The notes under the pieces: generated by a model | What the model saw: the letters and a program-made list of their open reading frames with translations, nothing else | The model's database searches: none | Told to the model about the DNA's origin: nothing | Program-made: the position numbers and the translations under genes | Part shown: positions 15,403 through 24,398 of the stretch, piece by piece | Layout of the letters: each line of letters opens with the position of its first letter | Numbering within the stretch: the first letter of the stretch is position 1 | Source: Gammaproteobacteria bacterium | Lineage (GTDB): Bacteria; Pseudomonadota; Gammaproteobacteria; Burkholderiales; Rhodocyclaceae | Length of the DNA: 64,000 bases | Assembly (NCBI GenBank): GCA_018825305.1 | Contig: JAHJEO010000016.1 | Location: 62,001-126,000 of the forward strand | Direction of reading: 5' to 3'

Positions 15403-17109
15403 ATGGCCCGCCCGGAAAAAATCCGTCTCGGCGACATGCTGGTGCAGCAGGGGCTGGTCACCGGCGACCAGCTCAAGGTCGCGCTCGACGAGCAGAAGCG
15501 TACCGGCCGCAAGCTTGGCCGCGTTCTGGTTGATAGTTCCTTCGTTACGGAAGAAGGCATTTCCAGGGGGCTCGCGCGCCAGCTCGGCGCCGAATTCGTC
15601 GACCTCAAGACCTATCAGATCAAGCCGGAACTGGTCGCGCGCCTGCCCGAGACCCAGGCGCGTCGCTTGCGCGCGCTGGTGCTGGGCGAGCGTGGCGGGG
15701 TGCTGGTCGTCGGCATGGCTGATCCGACAGACCTTGCGGGTTTCGACGACATCGCCCGCATCGTCAAGGCCGATATCGATCTCGCGGTCGTTACCGAAAG
15801 CCAGCTGCTGGCCACCATCGATCGCGTGTACAGCCGCACCCAGGAGATCCACGGCCTGGCCAAGGAGCTCACCGATGACATGGGCGACCTGCCTGGCGAC
15901 TTCGGCAACCTGCTCGGACTTACCGCCGGTGCCGAGGACGCGCCAGTGGTCAAGCTGCTCAATACCGTGTTCGAGGAAGCGCTGAAGATGCGCGCGTCGG
16001 ATATCCATGTCGAACCGCAGGAAAAGTCGCTGCTGATCCGCTTTCGCATCGACGGCGTGCTGCGCGTGCAGACCGAAGCCGATTCCAAGATTTCGACCGC
16101 GCTGGTGCTGCGCCTCAAACTGATGTCCGGGCTCGACATCTCCGAGAAACGACTGCCGCAGGATGGCCGCTTCAACATCAAGCTGCGCAACATGCCAATC
16201 GACATCCGCATCTCGACCATGCCGACGCAGCACGGCGAATCGGTGGTGATGCGCCTTCTTGCGCAGAACACCGGTTTGCTCCAGCTCGACAAGCTGCACA
16301 TGCCGCCGCATGTGCTGGAGCGCTTCCGCCATGCCATCAACCGTCCTTCCGGCATCGTGCTGGTCACCGGGCCCACCGGCTCGGGCAAGACCACCACACT
16401 CTACGCTGCGCTCAACGACCTCAACTCGCCGGAAAAGAAGATCATCACCGTCGAGGATCCGGTCGAGTACCGCCTGCCCGGCCTCAACCAGGTGCAGGTG
16501 CACGAAAAGATCGACCTGTCCTTCTCGCGCGTGCTGCGCACTGCCCTGCGCCAGGATCCGGACATCATCCTGCTGGGCGAGATGCGCGACCAGGAAACCG
16601 CCGAGATCGGCATGCGCGCGGCCATGACCGGCCACCTGGTGCTGTCCACCCTGCACACCAACGACGCCCTGTCCACGCCAATCCGCCTGCTCGACATGGG
16701 CGTGCCGCGCTACATGGTGGCGCTGTCGATCCAGATGGTGCTGGCGCAGCGCCTGCTGCGCGTAATCTGCGAGAACTGCGCTGCGCCGCACGTGTTGCTG
16801 CCGCACGAACACCTGTGGCTCAAATCCGAACTCGGCGACCGCGTTGACCAGTTCCAGTACAAGGCCGGCACCGGCTGCAGCCATTGCTCCAATACCGGTT
16901 ACCAGGGGCGCCAGGCGGTCTATGAAGTCCTCGAAATGACCAATGCCCTGGTCGAGGCAGCCAACCGCGGTGATCCCAACGAGTTCATGGTCGCCGGCCG
17001 CGAGCAGATGGCCGGCAACACCTTGCGCCGCGATGCCGTGCGCCTGGCAGTCAATGGCCGCACCACGGTCGACGAGGCCATGCGCATCAGCACCCAGCTG
17101 GACGAATAA
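15403..17109 (+). CDS. mshE: MSHA pilus assembly ATPase MshE (GspE/PilB family)
   Basis: Hexameric cytoplasmic motor that drives pilin polymerisation. An N-terminal MshEN/T2SSE-N domain (about 1-150) has LGDMLVQQGLV repeats of the type that can bind cyclic di-GMP in MshE. The ATPase core has Walker A GPTGSGKT at 323-330 and Walker B DIILLGEMRD from 387. A tetracysteine zinc site comprises C456, C459, C492 and C495. Length 568. The first gene of the MSHA block; mshG follows after a 97-base repeat-bearing gap. Confidence 0.95.
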   Translation: MARPEKIRLGDMLVQQGLVTGDQLKVALDEQKRTGRKLGRVLVDSSFVTEEGISRGLARQLGAEFVDLKTYQIKPELVARLPETQARRLRALVLGERGGVLVVGMADPTDLAGFDDIARIVKADIDLAVVTESQLLATIDRVYSRTQEIHGLAKELTDDMGDLPGDFGNLLGLTAGAEDAPVVKLLNTVFEEALKMRASDIHVEPQEKSLLIRFRIDGVLRVQTEADSKISTALVLRLKLMSGLDISEKRLPQDGRFNIKLRNMPIDIRISTMPTQHGESVVMRLLAQNTGLLQLDKLHMPPHVLERFRHAINRPSGIVLVTGPTGSGKTTTLYAALNDLNSPEKKIITVEDPVEYRLPGLNQVQVHEKIDLSFSRVLRTALRQDPDIILLGEMRDQETAEIGMRAAMTGHLVLSTLHTNDALSTPIRLLDMGVPRYMVALSIQMVLAQRLLRVICENCAAPHVLLPHEHLWLKSELGDRVDQFQYKAGTGCSHCSNTGYQGRQAVYEVLEMTNALVEAANRGDPNEFMVAGREQMAGNTLRRDAVRLAVNGRTTVDEAMRISTQLDE

Positions 17110-17183
17110 TGGCCCCCCACGCTCGCAAATTCGGCTCGCTGCCCCCCGCGGGGGAGCGCAGTCGCCCTTGGGACGGCCCGGCG
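17110..17183 (+). repeat. Stop-to-start intergenic repeat between mshE and mshG
   Basis: Begins right after the mshE TAA with TGGCCCCCCACGCTC, carries a GCCCCCCGCGGGGGAGC hairpin and ends in CTTGGGACGGCCCGGCG, 22 bases before the mshG ATG. Same architecture as 10541-10611 on the other strand. Confidence 0.7.
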
Positions 17184-17205
17184 TTCCGCTGGCGAGGGAG
17201 AGCGC

Positions 17206-18441
17206 ATGCCCAGTTTTAACTACCGCGGCCGCAACGGCGCTGGCGAAGTTGTCAACGGCGTGATGGACGGCGCCACGGCAGGTGCCGTGGCCGACCAGTT
17301 GCTCGGCACCGGCATCCGTCCGCTGGAGATCACGCCGGCGCCGGAGACCGGTGGTGCCAGCGGCGGCCTTGGCGTGCTGGGCTCGATCAAGCTGTTCAAG
17401 GAAAAGGTCCAGCACATCGACATCCTGCTGTTCTCGCGGCAGTTGCATACACTGCTGCGCGCCGGCGTGCCCATCATGCGGGCGCTGGCCGGGCTGCAGG
17501 AATCCAGCCACAACCCGGCGATGAAGGAGGTGCTGCAGGATCTGCGCGAAAGCCTCGACTCCGGCCGCGAGTTGTCGGTCGCCATCGCCCGCCATCCAAA
17601 GATATTCACCCGCTTCTACGTCTCCATGGTGCGCGTCGGCGAGGCCACCGGCCGCCTCGAGGAAATCTTCCTGCGCCTGTTCGACCACATGGAGTTCGAG
17701 CGTTTCATGCGCGAACAGGTGAAGTCGGCGCTGCGCTATCCCAGCTTCGTCGTCGCGGCCATGGTCGTGGCGATGGTCATCGTCAACATCTGGGTGATCC
17801 CGGCCTTCGCCAAGGTGTTCAAGGGTTTCAATGCCGAGTTGCCATTGATGACGCGCATCCTCATCGGCATGTCGGACTTCATGGTTAACTGGTGGTGGGC
17901 GCTGCTGGTTGGCGCGGTGGCGCTGGTTGCCGGTTTTGTTTACTGGATACGCACTCGCGACGGGGCCTACCGCTGGGACAAGATCAAATTGTCCATTCCC
18001 GTCGCCGGCAACATCGTGCAGAAGGCCACCCTGGCGCGCTTCGCCCGCGCCTTTGCCATGGCCTCGCGCAGCGGCGTGCCCATCATCCAGGCCCTGTCAA
18101 ATGTCGCCGCAACGGTGGACAACGACTACATTTCCAGCAAGCTGGAAAAGATGCGCGACGGCGTCGAACGCGGCGAGAGCATCCTGCGCACTTCCATCAC
18201 TGCTGGCATCTTCACCCCGGTGGTGATCCAGATGATCGCCGTCGGCGAGGAATCCGGTTCGCTCGACGACATGATGCAGGAGATCGCCGACATGTATCAG
18301 AGCGAGGTCGAATACGAACTCAAGACCCTGGCGCAGCAGATCGAGCCCATCCTCATCGTCATGCTCGGCGCCATGGTGCTGGTTCTGGCCCTGGGCATCT
18401 TCCTGCCGCTGTGGGACCTCGGCAAGGTCGCGATCAAATAA
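17206..18441 (+). CDS. mshG: MSHA inner-membrane platform protein MshG (PilC/GspF family)
   Basis: Polytopic inner-membrane protein of 411 residues that couples the MshE motor to pilin assembly. Two T2SSF domains are visible (about 70-195 and 272-395). The predicted membrane helices lie near 180-205, 225-248 and 380-405 (VMLGAMVLVLALGIFLPLWDL). The stop overlaps the next start by one base (TAATG), so translation of the following prepilin is probably coupled. A paralogue, pilC, lies at 49.7 kb. Confidence 0.95.
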   Translation: MPSFNYRGRNGAGEVVNGVMDGATAGAVADQLLGTGIRPLEITPAPETGGASGGLGVLGSIKLFKEKVQHIDILLFSRQLHTLLRAGVPIMRALAGLQESSHNPAMKEVLQDLRESLDSGRELSVAIARHPKIFTRFYVSMVRVGEATGRLEEIFLRLFDHMEFERFMREQVKSALRYPSFVVAAMVVAMVIVNIWVIPAFAKVFKGFNAELPLMTRILIGMSDFMVNWWWALLVGAVALVAGFVYWIRTRDGAYRWDKIKLSIPVAGNIVQKATLARFARAFAMASRSGVPIIQALSNVAATVDNDYISSKLEKMRDGVERGESILRTSITAGIFTPVVIQMIAVGEESGSLDDMMQEIADMYQSEVEYELKTLAQQIEPILIVMLGAMVLVLALGIFLPLWDLGKVAIK

Positions 18442-18926
18442 TGTCGTCCATCGGCCGCCGCGGCTGCGCCGGATTCAGCATCCTTGAACTGGTGGTGGCT
18501 GTGGCCATCATCGCCGTGCTGGCCGCTGCCCTGCTGCAGTCCCTGCGCTTCGTTCAGCGCGGTGCCGAAAAGCAGGCCTTCAATGACGCCCGCAGCGTCA
18601 TCGAGGGTGCCGTGCGCCACGAAGCTCTGCGTCGTATCGCGGACGGCCAGGCGGGCAACGCCGCCGCCTTGCAGGGTAGCGATCCCTTCCAGTGGATGAA
18701 CCCCAAGCTGCCCGGCTGGGCCGGGGCGTACCCCGTCGGCGGCAAGGCCGCGCCCGGCGCCTGGTATTGGCACGGTTCTGCCGCCCAAGTGGTCTACTTT
18801 CCCAAGAACCCCGACCACGTCGACTTCCACGATGCCGGCGCCCGCGAAATTCGCTTGCGTTTGGAGGTCACGGCCGATGGCAGCGGCGCCCGGCTGCTGC
18901 CGGTGACGCGCTTTGCCTGGCGCTAG
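18441..18926 (+). CDS. Type IV prepilin-like protein in the MshF/MshB position
   Basis: A class III signal sequence is clear: RRGCAG then FSILELVVAVAIIAVLAAALL, with Gly-Phe at the PilD cleavage site and Glu at +5. The mature part (about 150 residues) has a short globular domain rich in Ala, Gly and Trp. In Vibrio, mshF follows mshG and mshB precedes mshA; this single gene occupies both positions. It is probably a minor pilin or assembly factor. Translationally coupled to mshG. Which named Msh protein it equals is uncertain. Confidence 0.85.
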   Translation: MSSIGRRGCAGFSILELVVAVAIIAVLAAALLQSLRFVQRGAEKQAFNDARSVIEGAVRHEALRRIADGQAGNAAALQGSDPFQWMNPKLPGWAGAYPVGGKAAPGAWYWHGSAAQVVYFPKNPDHVDFHDAGAREIRLRLEVTADGSGARLLPVTRFAWR

Positions 18927-18976
18927 GGCCTGTTCTCATTCAGGCATCTCGCCGACTGAATGAGAACAGACCCTAG
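18923..18976. terminator. 21-bp-arm stem-loop between the MshF-like gene and mshA
   Basis: Left arm 18923-18943 and right arm 18956-18976 pair over 21 positions with one mismatch, around a 12-base loop. The left arm includes the stop codon of the prepilin-like gene. There is no T-tract, so it may be a processing or stabilising hairpin, a factor-dependent stop, or a small repeat insertion. Confidence 0.55.
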
Positions 18977-19135
18977 GGGAGTATTCCTAAAGTCATGGCA
19001 TGGCATGGCCGTAAATAGTCAATGCCGGGTGAATCGGTTACACTTGATGCACGTTGGACAATTTGCCCTGAGCACCTGTCTGTGTCGGGGTATGCAACAA
19101 AAACCGCCTTCACCTTCATACTTGAGGAGCAGGAT

Positions 19136-19681
19136 ATGAAAACCAAGCAACATGGCTTCACCCTGATCGAACTGATCGTCGTGATCGTCATCCTCGGCAT
19201 TCTCGGTGCCACCGCGCTGCCGCGCTTCGCCAACATGACTACCCAGGCCGACAAGGCGGCGGTTGCCGGTGTTGCCGGCGCCTTCGGTTCCGCCGTGCAG
19301 TTGGTGCGGGCCCAGTATTTGGTGACTGCCGATACTGATGGTGACGACATCGTTGGATTTGGCGATGGGACTGTTGATGTCTGCCCTCAAACCACCGCAG
19401 CCTGTGCCAATTCCCCTGGCTATCCGACGGATACTGGAGGAAACAACGGCGCGCCGAATAACGCACGGTGTCTCGCCATCTGGAACGGCATCATGCAAAA
19501 TCCGCCGAGGGCACTGGGGCAAGGCACCACCGTCTCGACGGTCGGTGTCGACTGGAACGCTACTGGTGCGGCTGGTGTCTGTACCTACTCCTACCGGCGA
19601 GGTATTGCTGACACCGGGGCCTCTACACGGTTCTTTACCTATACCTACACCAATGGTTCCATCGTGCTGACCAACCCGTAA
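19136..19681 (+). CDS. mshA: MSHA major pilin
   Basis: Structural subunit of the mannose-sensitive haemagglutinin-type pilus. A short leader MKTKQHG is followed by FTLIELIVVIVILGILGATALPRFANM, with Glu5. The ALPRF sequence is the MshA hallmark. Four cysteines lie in the globular part (about 83, 89, 108 and 151), which could form disulfides. Length 181. An AGGAG element lies close upstream. An own strong terminator downstream and a 160-base leader upstream suggest an independent, highly expressed transcript, as expected for a major pilin. Confidence 0.95.
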   Translation: MKTKQHGFTLIELIVVIVILGILGATALPRFANMTTQADKAAVAGVAGAFGSAVQLVRAQYLVTADTDGDDIVGFGDGTVDVCPQTTAACANSPGYPTDTGGNNGAPNNARCLAIWNGIMQNPPRALGQGTTVSTVGVDWNATGAAGVCTYSYRRGIADTGASTRFFTYTYTNGSIVLTNP

Positions 19682-19733
19682 GCGGTCGGTTGGCGACAAG
19701 GGCGGGCAGACTGTCCTACGTGTCGCCCCACCA

Positions 19734-19770
19734 AGGCGGGAAGCAGGCTGGCGCCGCTTCCCGCCTTTTT
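19734..19770 (+). terminator. Rho-independent terminator after mshA
   Basis: Perfect stem AGGCGGGAAGC (19734-19744) with GCTTCCCGCCT (19756-19766), 11-base loop and T5 following. The best terminator of the window, separating mshA from the mshI operon. Confidence 0.9.
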
Positions 19771-19912
19771 CTTGATCCCCAGAGAAGCTCCGGAATACCG
19801 CCTGTTTTCCGCCGAGTTCCGGAGATGACAGCTTTGGCGTGCAGGCTATAGTCGGCGCCAGGCAGCTTCCGTCAGCAATACCTACGTTTACGGCCAAATC
19901 TAGCGACCACCC

Positions 19913-20842
19913 GTGCCCTTCTTTCGTCGATCCGCTTCCCGCTCCGGCCGCCTGGCCCTGACTACCGGCGCCGACCACATCGACCTGGTGCGGGTCGAGC
20001 GTCGGCGCGACAGCCTGCCCCGTGTTGTCAGCGCCGACTCGTATGGCTACAACGGGGATCTGGCGGCGACGCTGACCATACTGAAAAAGAAGGCCCGCCT
20101 CGACAAGCTTGCCTGCATGGCCGTGCTGCCGCATGGCAAATACCAGCTGGTGCAGGTCGATGCCCCGGACGGGCCGCCGGCCGAGCGCGCCGAGGCCTTG
20201 CGCTGGACGGTCAAGGACATGGTCGAGTTTCCCGTCGACAACGCCGCCATCGATGTGCTGGACATACCGCCAGACGGGCGCAACCTGCAGGTGTTTGCCG
20301 TCATCGCGCCGGAGTCGGAAGTGGCGCCGCTGATCCGGACCTTCCAGGCCGCCGGTGTGTCGCTGGACGTGATCGATGTGCCTGAATTGTCCCAGCGCAA
20401 CATTGCGGCACTGTTCGAGGATGGCGGCCGCGGGCTGGCGACGCTGATATTCGACGACGATGGTGGCCTGCTGACCCTGACTTTTCAAGGCGAGCTTTAC
20501 TTCGCCCGACATATCGAAGTTCCGGCACGACAACTTGCCGGCGCCCAGGGCGAGCGACGCGACCAGCTCTACGATCGTGTGTCCCTGGACCTGCAGCGTT
20601 CGCTCGACAATTTCGACCGCAGCTTCAGCCAGATACCGATTTCTCGCCTGCTGGTGGGTCCGGTGCCCGGGGCCGAGGGCTTCCTCGACATGCTGCGCAG
20701 CAATCTGACCCTGCCGGTCGAGGCCATGGACCTGTCGAAGGTGCTCGACCTCGGCGCGGTTCCGGCACTGCTTGACCCGCTGCGGCAAAGCCAGTGCATG
20801 CGCGCCCTGGGCCTGGCACTGCGCGAGGAGGCCGGCGCATGA
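19913..20842 (+). CDS. mshI: MSHA biogenesis protein MshI
   Basis: Protein of 309 residues equivalent to PilM/GspL-type cytoplasmic components that link the motor complex to the inner-membrane alignment proteins. It shows the MshI features RWTVKDMVEFPVDNAAIDVL and the phosphate-binding-like TLIFDDDGGLLTLTF strand pair of an actin-like fold. The start is GTG at 19913. It overlaps the next gene by 4 bases (ATGA), starting a tightly packed mshI-to-mshL operon. Confidence 0.9.
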   Translation: MPFFRRSASRSGRLALTTGADHIDLVRVERRRDSLPRVVSADSYGYNGDLAATLTILKKKARLDKLACMAVLPHGKYQLVQVDAPDGPPAERAEALRWTVKDMVEFPVDNAAIDVLDIPPDGRNLQVFAVIAPESEVAPLIRTFQAAGVSLDVIDVPELSQRNIAALFEDGGRGLATLIFDDDGGLLTLTFQGELYFARHIEVPARQLAGAQGERRDQLYDRVSLDLQRSLDNFDRSFSQIPISRLLVGPVPGAEGFLDMLRSNLTLPVEAMDLSKVLDLGAVPALLDPLRQSQCMRALGLALREEAGA

Positions 20843-21528
20843 GCCGCCAGATCAACCTGTTCCACCCACGCTACCTCGCCAAGCGCGAATGGTTGACCCT
20901 GAACAATGTCGCCATCGTTTGTGCCGTGCTGGTCGGCGGCATGGTGCTGGCCGGCACATGGGCGTGGAGCGACGCCACTGCCCGCAGTGCCGAGGCCGCA
21001 ACCGTCGAGGCATCGCTCACGACGATCAAGAGCCAGTTGGAAGCGCAGACCCAGGCGGTCGCCTCGCGCCAGCCCAGCCCGCGGCTTGCTGCCGAGATCG
21101 GTCAGGCCGAGGAACTGCTGGCGCGACGCGGGCAGATCGTGCGGTTGCTCGAAAGCGGCGCCATCGGCGGCAGTGGCGGTTTTTCCGAATACCTGCGCGG
21201 CTTTGCCCGCCAGACCACGTCTGGCCTGTGGCTCACCGGTTTTGCCATCGGCAGCGGTGGCGATGACATGGAAATTCACGGGCGCATGGCCAATAGCGCC
21301 GCGCTGCCCGAATACATTCGTCGCCTTGGCGGCGAACAGGTTTTCCAGGGCCGCAGTTTTTCGGCGCTGACCTTGAATCGCCCGGCTTCCGCTGCTGCTC
21401 CGTCCGCCGCATCAGTTTCTGCCCCCGGGGCAGCAGAGGCGACTGCCGCGCCACCGCCGCCGGCAGCCCCGGACTATGTTGAGTTCGTGCTGACGCCCCG
21501 CCGAGAAGATGCCGGGGGGAAACAATGA
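20839..21528 (+). CDS. PilN-like MSHA alignment protein (MshI2-type)
   Basis: Bitopic inner-membrane protein of 229 residues. The N-terminus MSRQINLFHPRYLAKREW is the PilN-type motif used for docking to a PilM-like partner. One transmembrane helix (about 23-45), a coiled coil (about 50-100), a small ferredoxin-like domain, then a Pro/Ala-rich tail follow. It is overlapped by mshI at its start and overlaps mshJ by 4 bases at its end. In Vibrio the corresponding open frame is often annotated as part of MshI. Confidence 0.88.
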   Translation: MSRQINLFHPRYLAKREWLTLNNVAIVCAVLVGGMVLAGTWAWSDATARSAEAATVEASLTTIKSQLEAQTQAVASRQPSPRLAAEIGQAEELLARRGQIVRLLESGAIGGSGGFSEYLRGFARQTTSGLWLTGFAIGSGGDDMEIHGRMANSAALPEYIRRLGGEQVFQGRSFSALTLNRPASAAAPSAASVSAPGAAEATAAPPPPAAPDYVEFVLTPRREDAGGKQ

Positions 21529-22247
21529 AAAAACGCTGGCAGGCCTGGTCGGCGCGCTTTGCAGCGCTGTCGATGCGTGAGCGGGCCATGATTGCCGTCG
21601 CGGCAATCTACGGCATCGGCTTTCTCTCCTACACCTATGCGATCGAGCCGGCGCTGCTCAAGGCCCGCACCGCGCAGGTGACGATAGAGGGCGCCCAGTC
21701 CGAGACGGCCCAGTTGCAGGGACAGCTGGCACTGCTGCTGGCGCAGAACCGTGACCCCGATGCCGCCAACCGCCAGCGCCTCAACAGCCTGCGCGAACAG
21801 CTTGCCGCAGCCAGCCAGAGCCTGGCCGGCTTCGAGGCGGGCATGGTGCCGCCGCAGAAAATGCAGGGTTTTCTCGAGGGTCTGTTGTCGCGCAACCGCA
21901 ACATCGAACTGCTGAGCCTGAAAACGCTGCCGGTGACCTCGGCCGAAGCGCTCGGCGCGAAGAAGGCCGATCCTGGCGCCGCGACCAAACCGCCGGCGGA
22001 AGCGCCCGCCGGGGCCGCCCCGGCCCCGGCTCCTGCAGCGAACGGCGAGGGCATCTACCTGCATGGCGTCGAGATCGAACTGGCCGGCAGTTACAATGAT
22101 TTGCTCAACTATCTGACGGAACTGGAACGCATGCCGCAGCGCGTGATGTGGAACAGGGTGGAACTGAAGGTCGAGCAATACCCGCGCAATATCCTGACGT
22201 TGCGCATCTACACCCTCAGCCTCGACAGGAAGTGGCTGGTGGTATGA
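21525..22247 (+). CDS. mshJ: MSHA biogenesis protein MshJ (PilO-like)
   Basis: Bitopic protein of 240 residues with an N-terminal basic segment, a transmembrane helix (about 19-39), a coiled coil (about 45-105) and a periplasmic ferredoxin-like domain (about 155-240; YLHGVEIELAGSYNDLLNYL). By analogy with PilO/GspM it pairs with the PilN-like protein to align the platform with the secretin. It overlaps mshK by 3 bases (TATGA). Confidence 0.9.
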   Translation: MKKRWQAWSARFAALSMRERAMIAVAAIYGIGFLSYTYAIEPALLKARTAQVTIEGAQSETAQLQGQLALLLAQNRDPDAANRQRLNSLREQLAAASQSLAGFEAGMVPPQKMQGFLEGLLSRNRNIELLSLKTLPVTSAEALGAKKADPGAATKPPAEAPAGAAPAPAPAANGEGIYLHGVEIELAGSYNDLLNYLTELERMPQRVMWNRVELKVEQYPRNILTLRIYTLSLDRKWLVV

Positions 22248-22648
22248 AGCCCGTACTGTCCATCCTCCTGCTGATCGCAGCAACCCAGGCGACGGCGCAA
22301 CTGCCCGACCCGACGCGCCCGCCCGGTGCCTCCGCCGACGGTGCGGCAGTGGCCGGCGTGGCGACCGAAACCGGCGTGCAGGCCGTGTTTCTTCGCCATG
22401 GCGCGAAGCCCGCGGCGCTGATCAACGGCGAGTACGTGGTGCAGGGCGGCAAGATCGGTGACCGCCGTGTGCAGAAAATCACCGAAACCGAGGTGGTGTT
22501 GCGCGATGCCGCAGGCAACCGCGAGGTAATGCGAGTGATAGCAGAGGCGGCGAAGACGCCGGTGGCCGAGAAGGTGACAGCCGCCAGGAAGAAGCGAAAC
22601 AGTGGCGCCGCCATGGGCGCGGCCGACGAGGGAGCAACCACGAAATGA
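22244..22648 (+). CDS. mshK: MSHA biogenesis protein MshK (PilP-like)
   Basis: Small exported protein of 134 residues with a signal peptide (MKPVLSILLLIAATQATA) followed by LPDPTRPPG, a motif shared by MshK/PilP-type and GspC-type proteins. The middle forms a beta domain (LINGEYVVQGGKIGDRRVQKI). It probably connects inner-membrane alignment proteins to the MshL secretin. Lys/Arg/Ala-rich C-terminus. Overlaps mshL by 4 bases. Confidence 0.88.
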   Translation: MKPVLSILLLIAATQATAQLPDPTRPPGASADGAAVAGVATETGVQAVFLRHGAKPAALINGEYVVQGGKIGDRRVQKITETEVVLRDAAGNREVMRVIAEAAKTPVAEKVTAARKKRNSGAAMGAADEGATTK

Positions 22649-24390
22649 CCCAACCCCGAAACTTGTGGCGCGGTGCGCTGGCCGGCTGCCTGGCAGCGAT
22701 GCTGCTGGCCGGCTGCGCTTCGAAAAGCGCCCGCCCGCCCGGCCAGGTGCTGGGCGACATCGACGAGGCGATGCTGCAGGCTTCGACTGACCGCAAGGTG
22801 CCGCAAGCGCCGCTCGACGCCGCGTTGATGCCGGCGCTGCAACCGGAGTTCGTGGTCGAGCAGACCAAGGAAAAACCCTTCGACCTTTCCGTGGTCAATG
22901 CACCGGCCGGCCAGGTGTTCATGGCCCTGGTAACCGGTACGTCCTACAGCATGCTGCTCGCGCCGGACCTTTCCGGCAATATCACCGTCAACCTCAAGAA
23001 CGTCACCGTGCTCGACGCGCTCGACACCATCCGCGAACTGTACGGCTACGAATACAAGCTGCAGGGTCAGCGCATTTTCATCGAGCCCAACACCATCAAG
23101 ACGCGGGTGTTCCAGGTGAACTACCTCGCCAGTCGCCGTCAGGGCAGCAGCGACTTGCGCGTAACCGGCAGCTCCATTGCCACGAGCGGTGCTTCGTCTT
23201 CCGGCACGAGCACGCCGACAACAACGTCGCCGGCGAGCGGCAGCGCCGCTGGCAGCGGCGGGGCTTCAAGTGATACCAGCCGCGTCAGCATGACGACCGA
23301 TAGCGATTTCTGGGGCGACCTGCAGCGTGCGCTGACTGCCATTGTCGGCAATGCCGACGGTCGCAGCGTGGTGGTGAACCCCTCGTCCGGCGTGCTGGTG
23401 GTGCGTGCCCTGCCGGGCGAATTGCGCAATGTCGAGAAATACCTCAAGGCAACGCAACTGGTGGCCGACCGCCAGGTGATGCTCGAAGCCAAGATCATCG
23501 ATGTCACCCTTAACGAAAGCTTCCAGGCCGGCATCAACTGGGCCGTGTTCAAGAGCGGTCCCAACAGCCATACGGGTGCTGGCGTAGTTGCCCCGGGCAC
23601 CACGCTGGCACCGAGCACGCCGGCCACAGGGGCCACCACCACCCTGCTCGGCAGTGCGGCTTCGCCGACGCTGTCGGTGCTGCCCGGCCTTGCCGGCGCC
23701 GTCACCGGCGCCTCCCTTGGCCAGGGCCTGGTCGGCCTGGCCTTCCAGACCAGCAATTTCTCGACGCTGCTCAATTTCCTCGAGTCCCAAGGCAACGTCG
23801 CGGTGCTGTCCAGTCCGCGCATCGCCACCCTCAACAACCAGAAGGCCGTGCTCAAGGTTGGTACCGACGAGATGTTCGTCACCAACGTCACTACCTCGAC
23901 CACGACCACCGCGACCGGCTCGGTGGCAACACCGAGCGTGACCCTGCAGCCCTATTTCTCCGGCATCTCGCTCGACGTCACGCCGCAGATCGACGACGAG
24001 GGCAACGTGGTGCTGCATGTGCATCCGGCGGTGAGCACCGTGGCCGAGAAGGAAAAGATCATCGACCTCGGCGCGCTCGGCGTCTACAAGCTGCCGCTGG
24101 CGACATCAAGCATCAACGAGACCGACTCGATCGTCCGCGTTCAGGACAGCAACATCGTTGCCATCGGTGGCCTCATGCGCCAGGAGCAGACCTCCGACCG
24201 CAATGGATTGCCTGGCACCAGCAACCTGCCGCTGTTCGGCCAGCGCGGCAGTTCCTTCAAGAAGCGCGAACTGGTGATCCTGATCAAGCCGACCATCATT
24301 CGCGACGATCGCGCCTGGGCCCAGGACATCAAGGACGCCGCCGAGCGCGTGCGCGGCCTGCGTTCGGAGATGGCGCCGCCGGCGCAGTAA
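22645..24390 (+). CDS. mshL: MSHA outer-membrane secretin MshL
   Basis: Outer-membrane channel for the pilus, 581 residues. A lipoprotein signal has lipobox LLAGC with C24. An STN-type domain lies at about 75-140 (FDLSVVNAPAGQVFMALV). A Ser/Thr/Gly-rich linker at 170-205 leads to the secretin N1-like and C-terminal secretin domains (VLSSPRIATLNNQKAVLKVG; LVILIKPTIIRD near the end). It precedes mshM by 8 bases, keeping it in the same operon. Confidence 0.95.
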   Translation: MTQPRNLWRGALAGCLAAMLLAGCASKSARPPGQVLGDIDEAMLQASTDRKVPQAPLDAALMPALQPEFVVEQTKEKPFDLSVVNAPAGQVFMALVTGTSYSMLLAPDLSGNITVNLKNVTVLDALDTIRELYGYEYKLQGQRIFIEPNTIKTRVFQVNYLASRRQGSSDLRVTGSSIATSGASSSGTSTPTTTSPASGSAAGSGGASSDTSRVSMTTDSDFWGDLQRALTAIVGNADGRSVVVNPSSGVLVVRALPGELRNVEKYLKATQLVADRQVMLEAKIIDVTLNESFQAGINWAVFKSGPNSHTGAGVVAPGTTLAPSTPATGATTTLLGSAASPTLSVLPGLAGAVTGASLGQGLVGLAFQTSNFSTLLNFLESQGNVAVLSSPRIATLNNQKAVLKVGTDEMFVTNVTTSTTTTATGSVATPSVTLQPYFSGISLDVTPQIDDEGNVVLHVHPAVSTVAEKEKIIDLGALGVYKLPLATSSINETDSIVRVQDSNIVAIGGLMRQEQTSDRNGLPGTSNLPLFGQRGSSFKKRELVILIKPTIIRDDRAWAQDIKDAAERVRGLRSEMAPPAQ

Positions 24391-24398
24391 TCGGCGCG

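Noticed and set aside
14860-17688. A 942-codon open frame on the minus strand across mshE and mshG
   Set aside because: Only its last 154 codons (trmL) are real. The rest is antisense to well-supported pilus genes and shows the Val/Gly/His/Gln-rich composition typical of antisense frames in GC-rich DNA.
17716-17730. Extra copy of the 25-bp motif in mshG (AAGTCGGCGCTG)
   Set aside because: Only 12 bases match and the second half is absent; likely chance codon use (KSAL).
18923-18976. Reading the 21-bp hairpin as an integron attC site or insertion-sequence end
   Set aside because: No GTTRRRY/RYYYAAC core sites, no integrase and no transposase nearby; kept only as a structural element.
19040-19070. 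A sigma-54 promoter for mshA in TTGGACAATTTGCCC
   Set aside because: The GG and GC elements are 7 rather than 10 bases apart, so the -24/-12 spacing fails.
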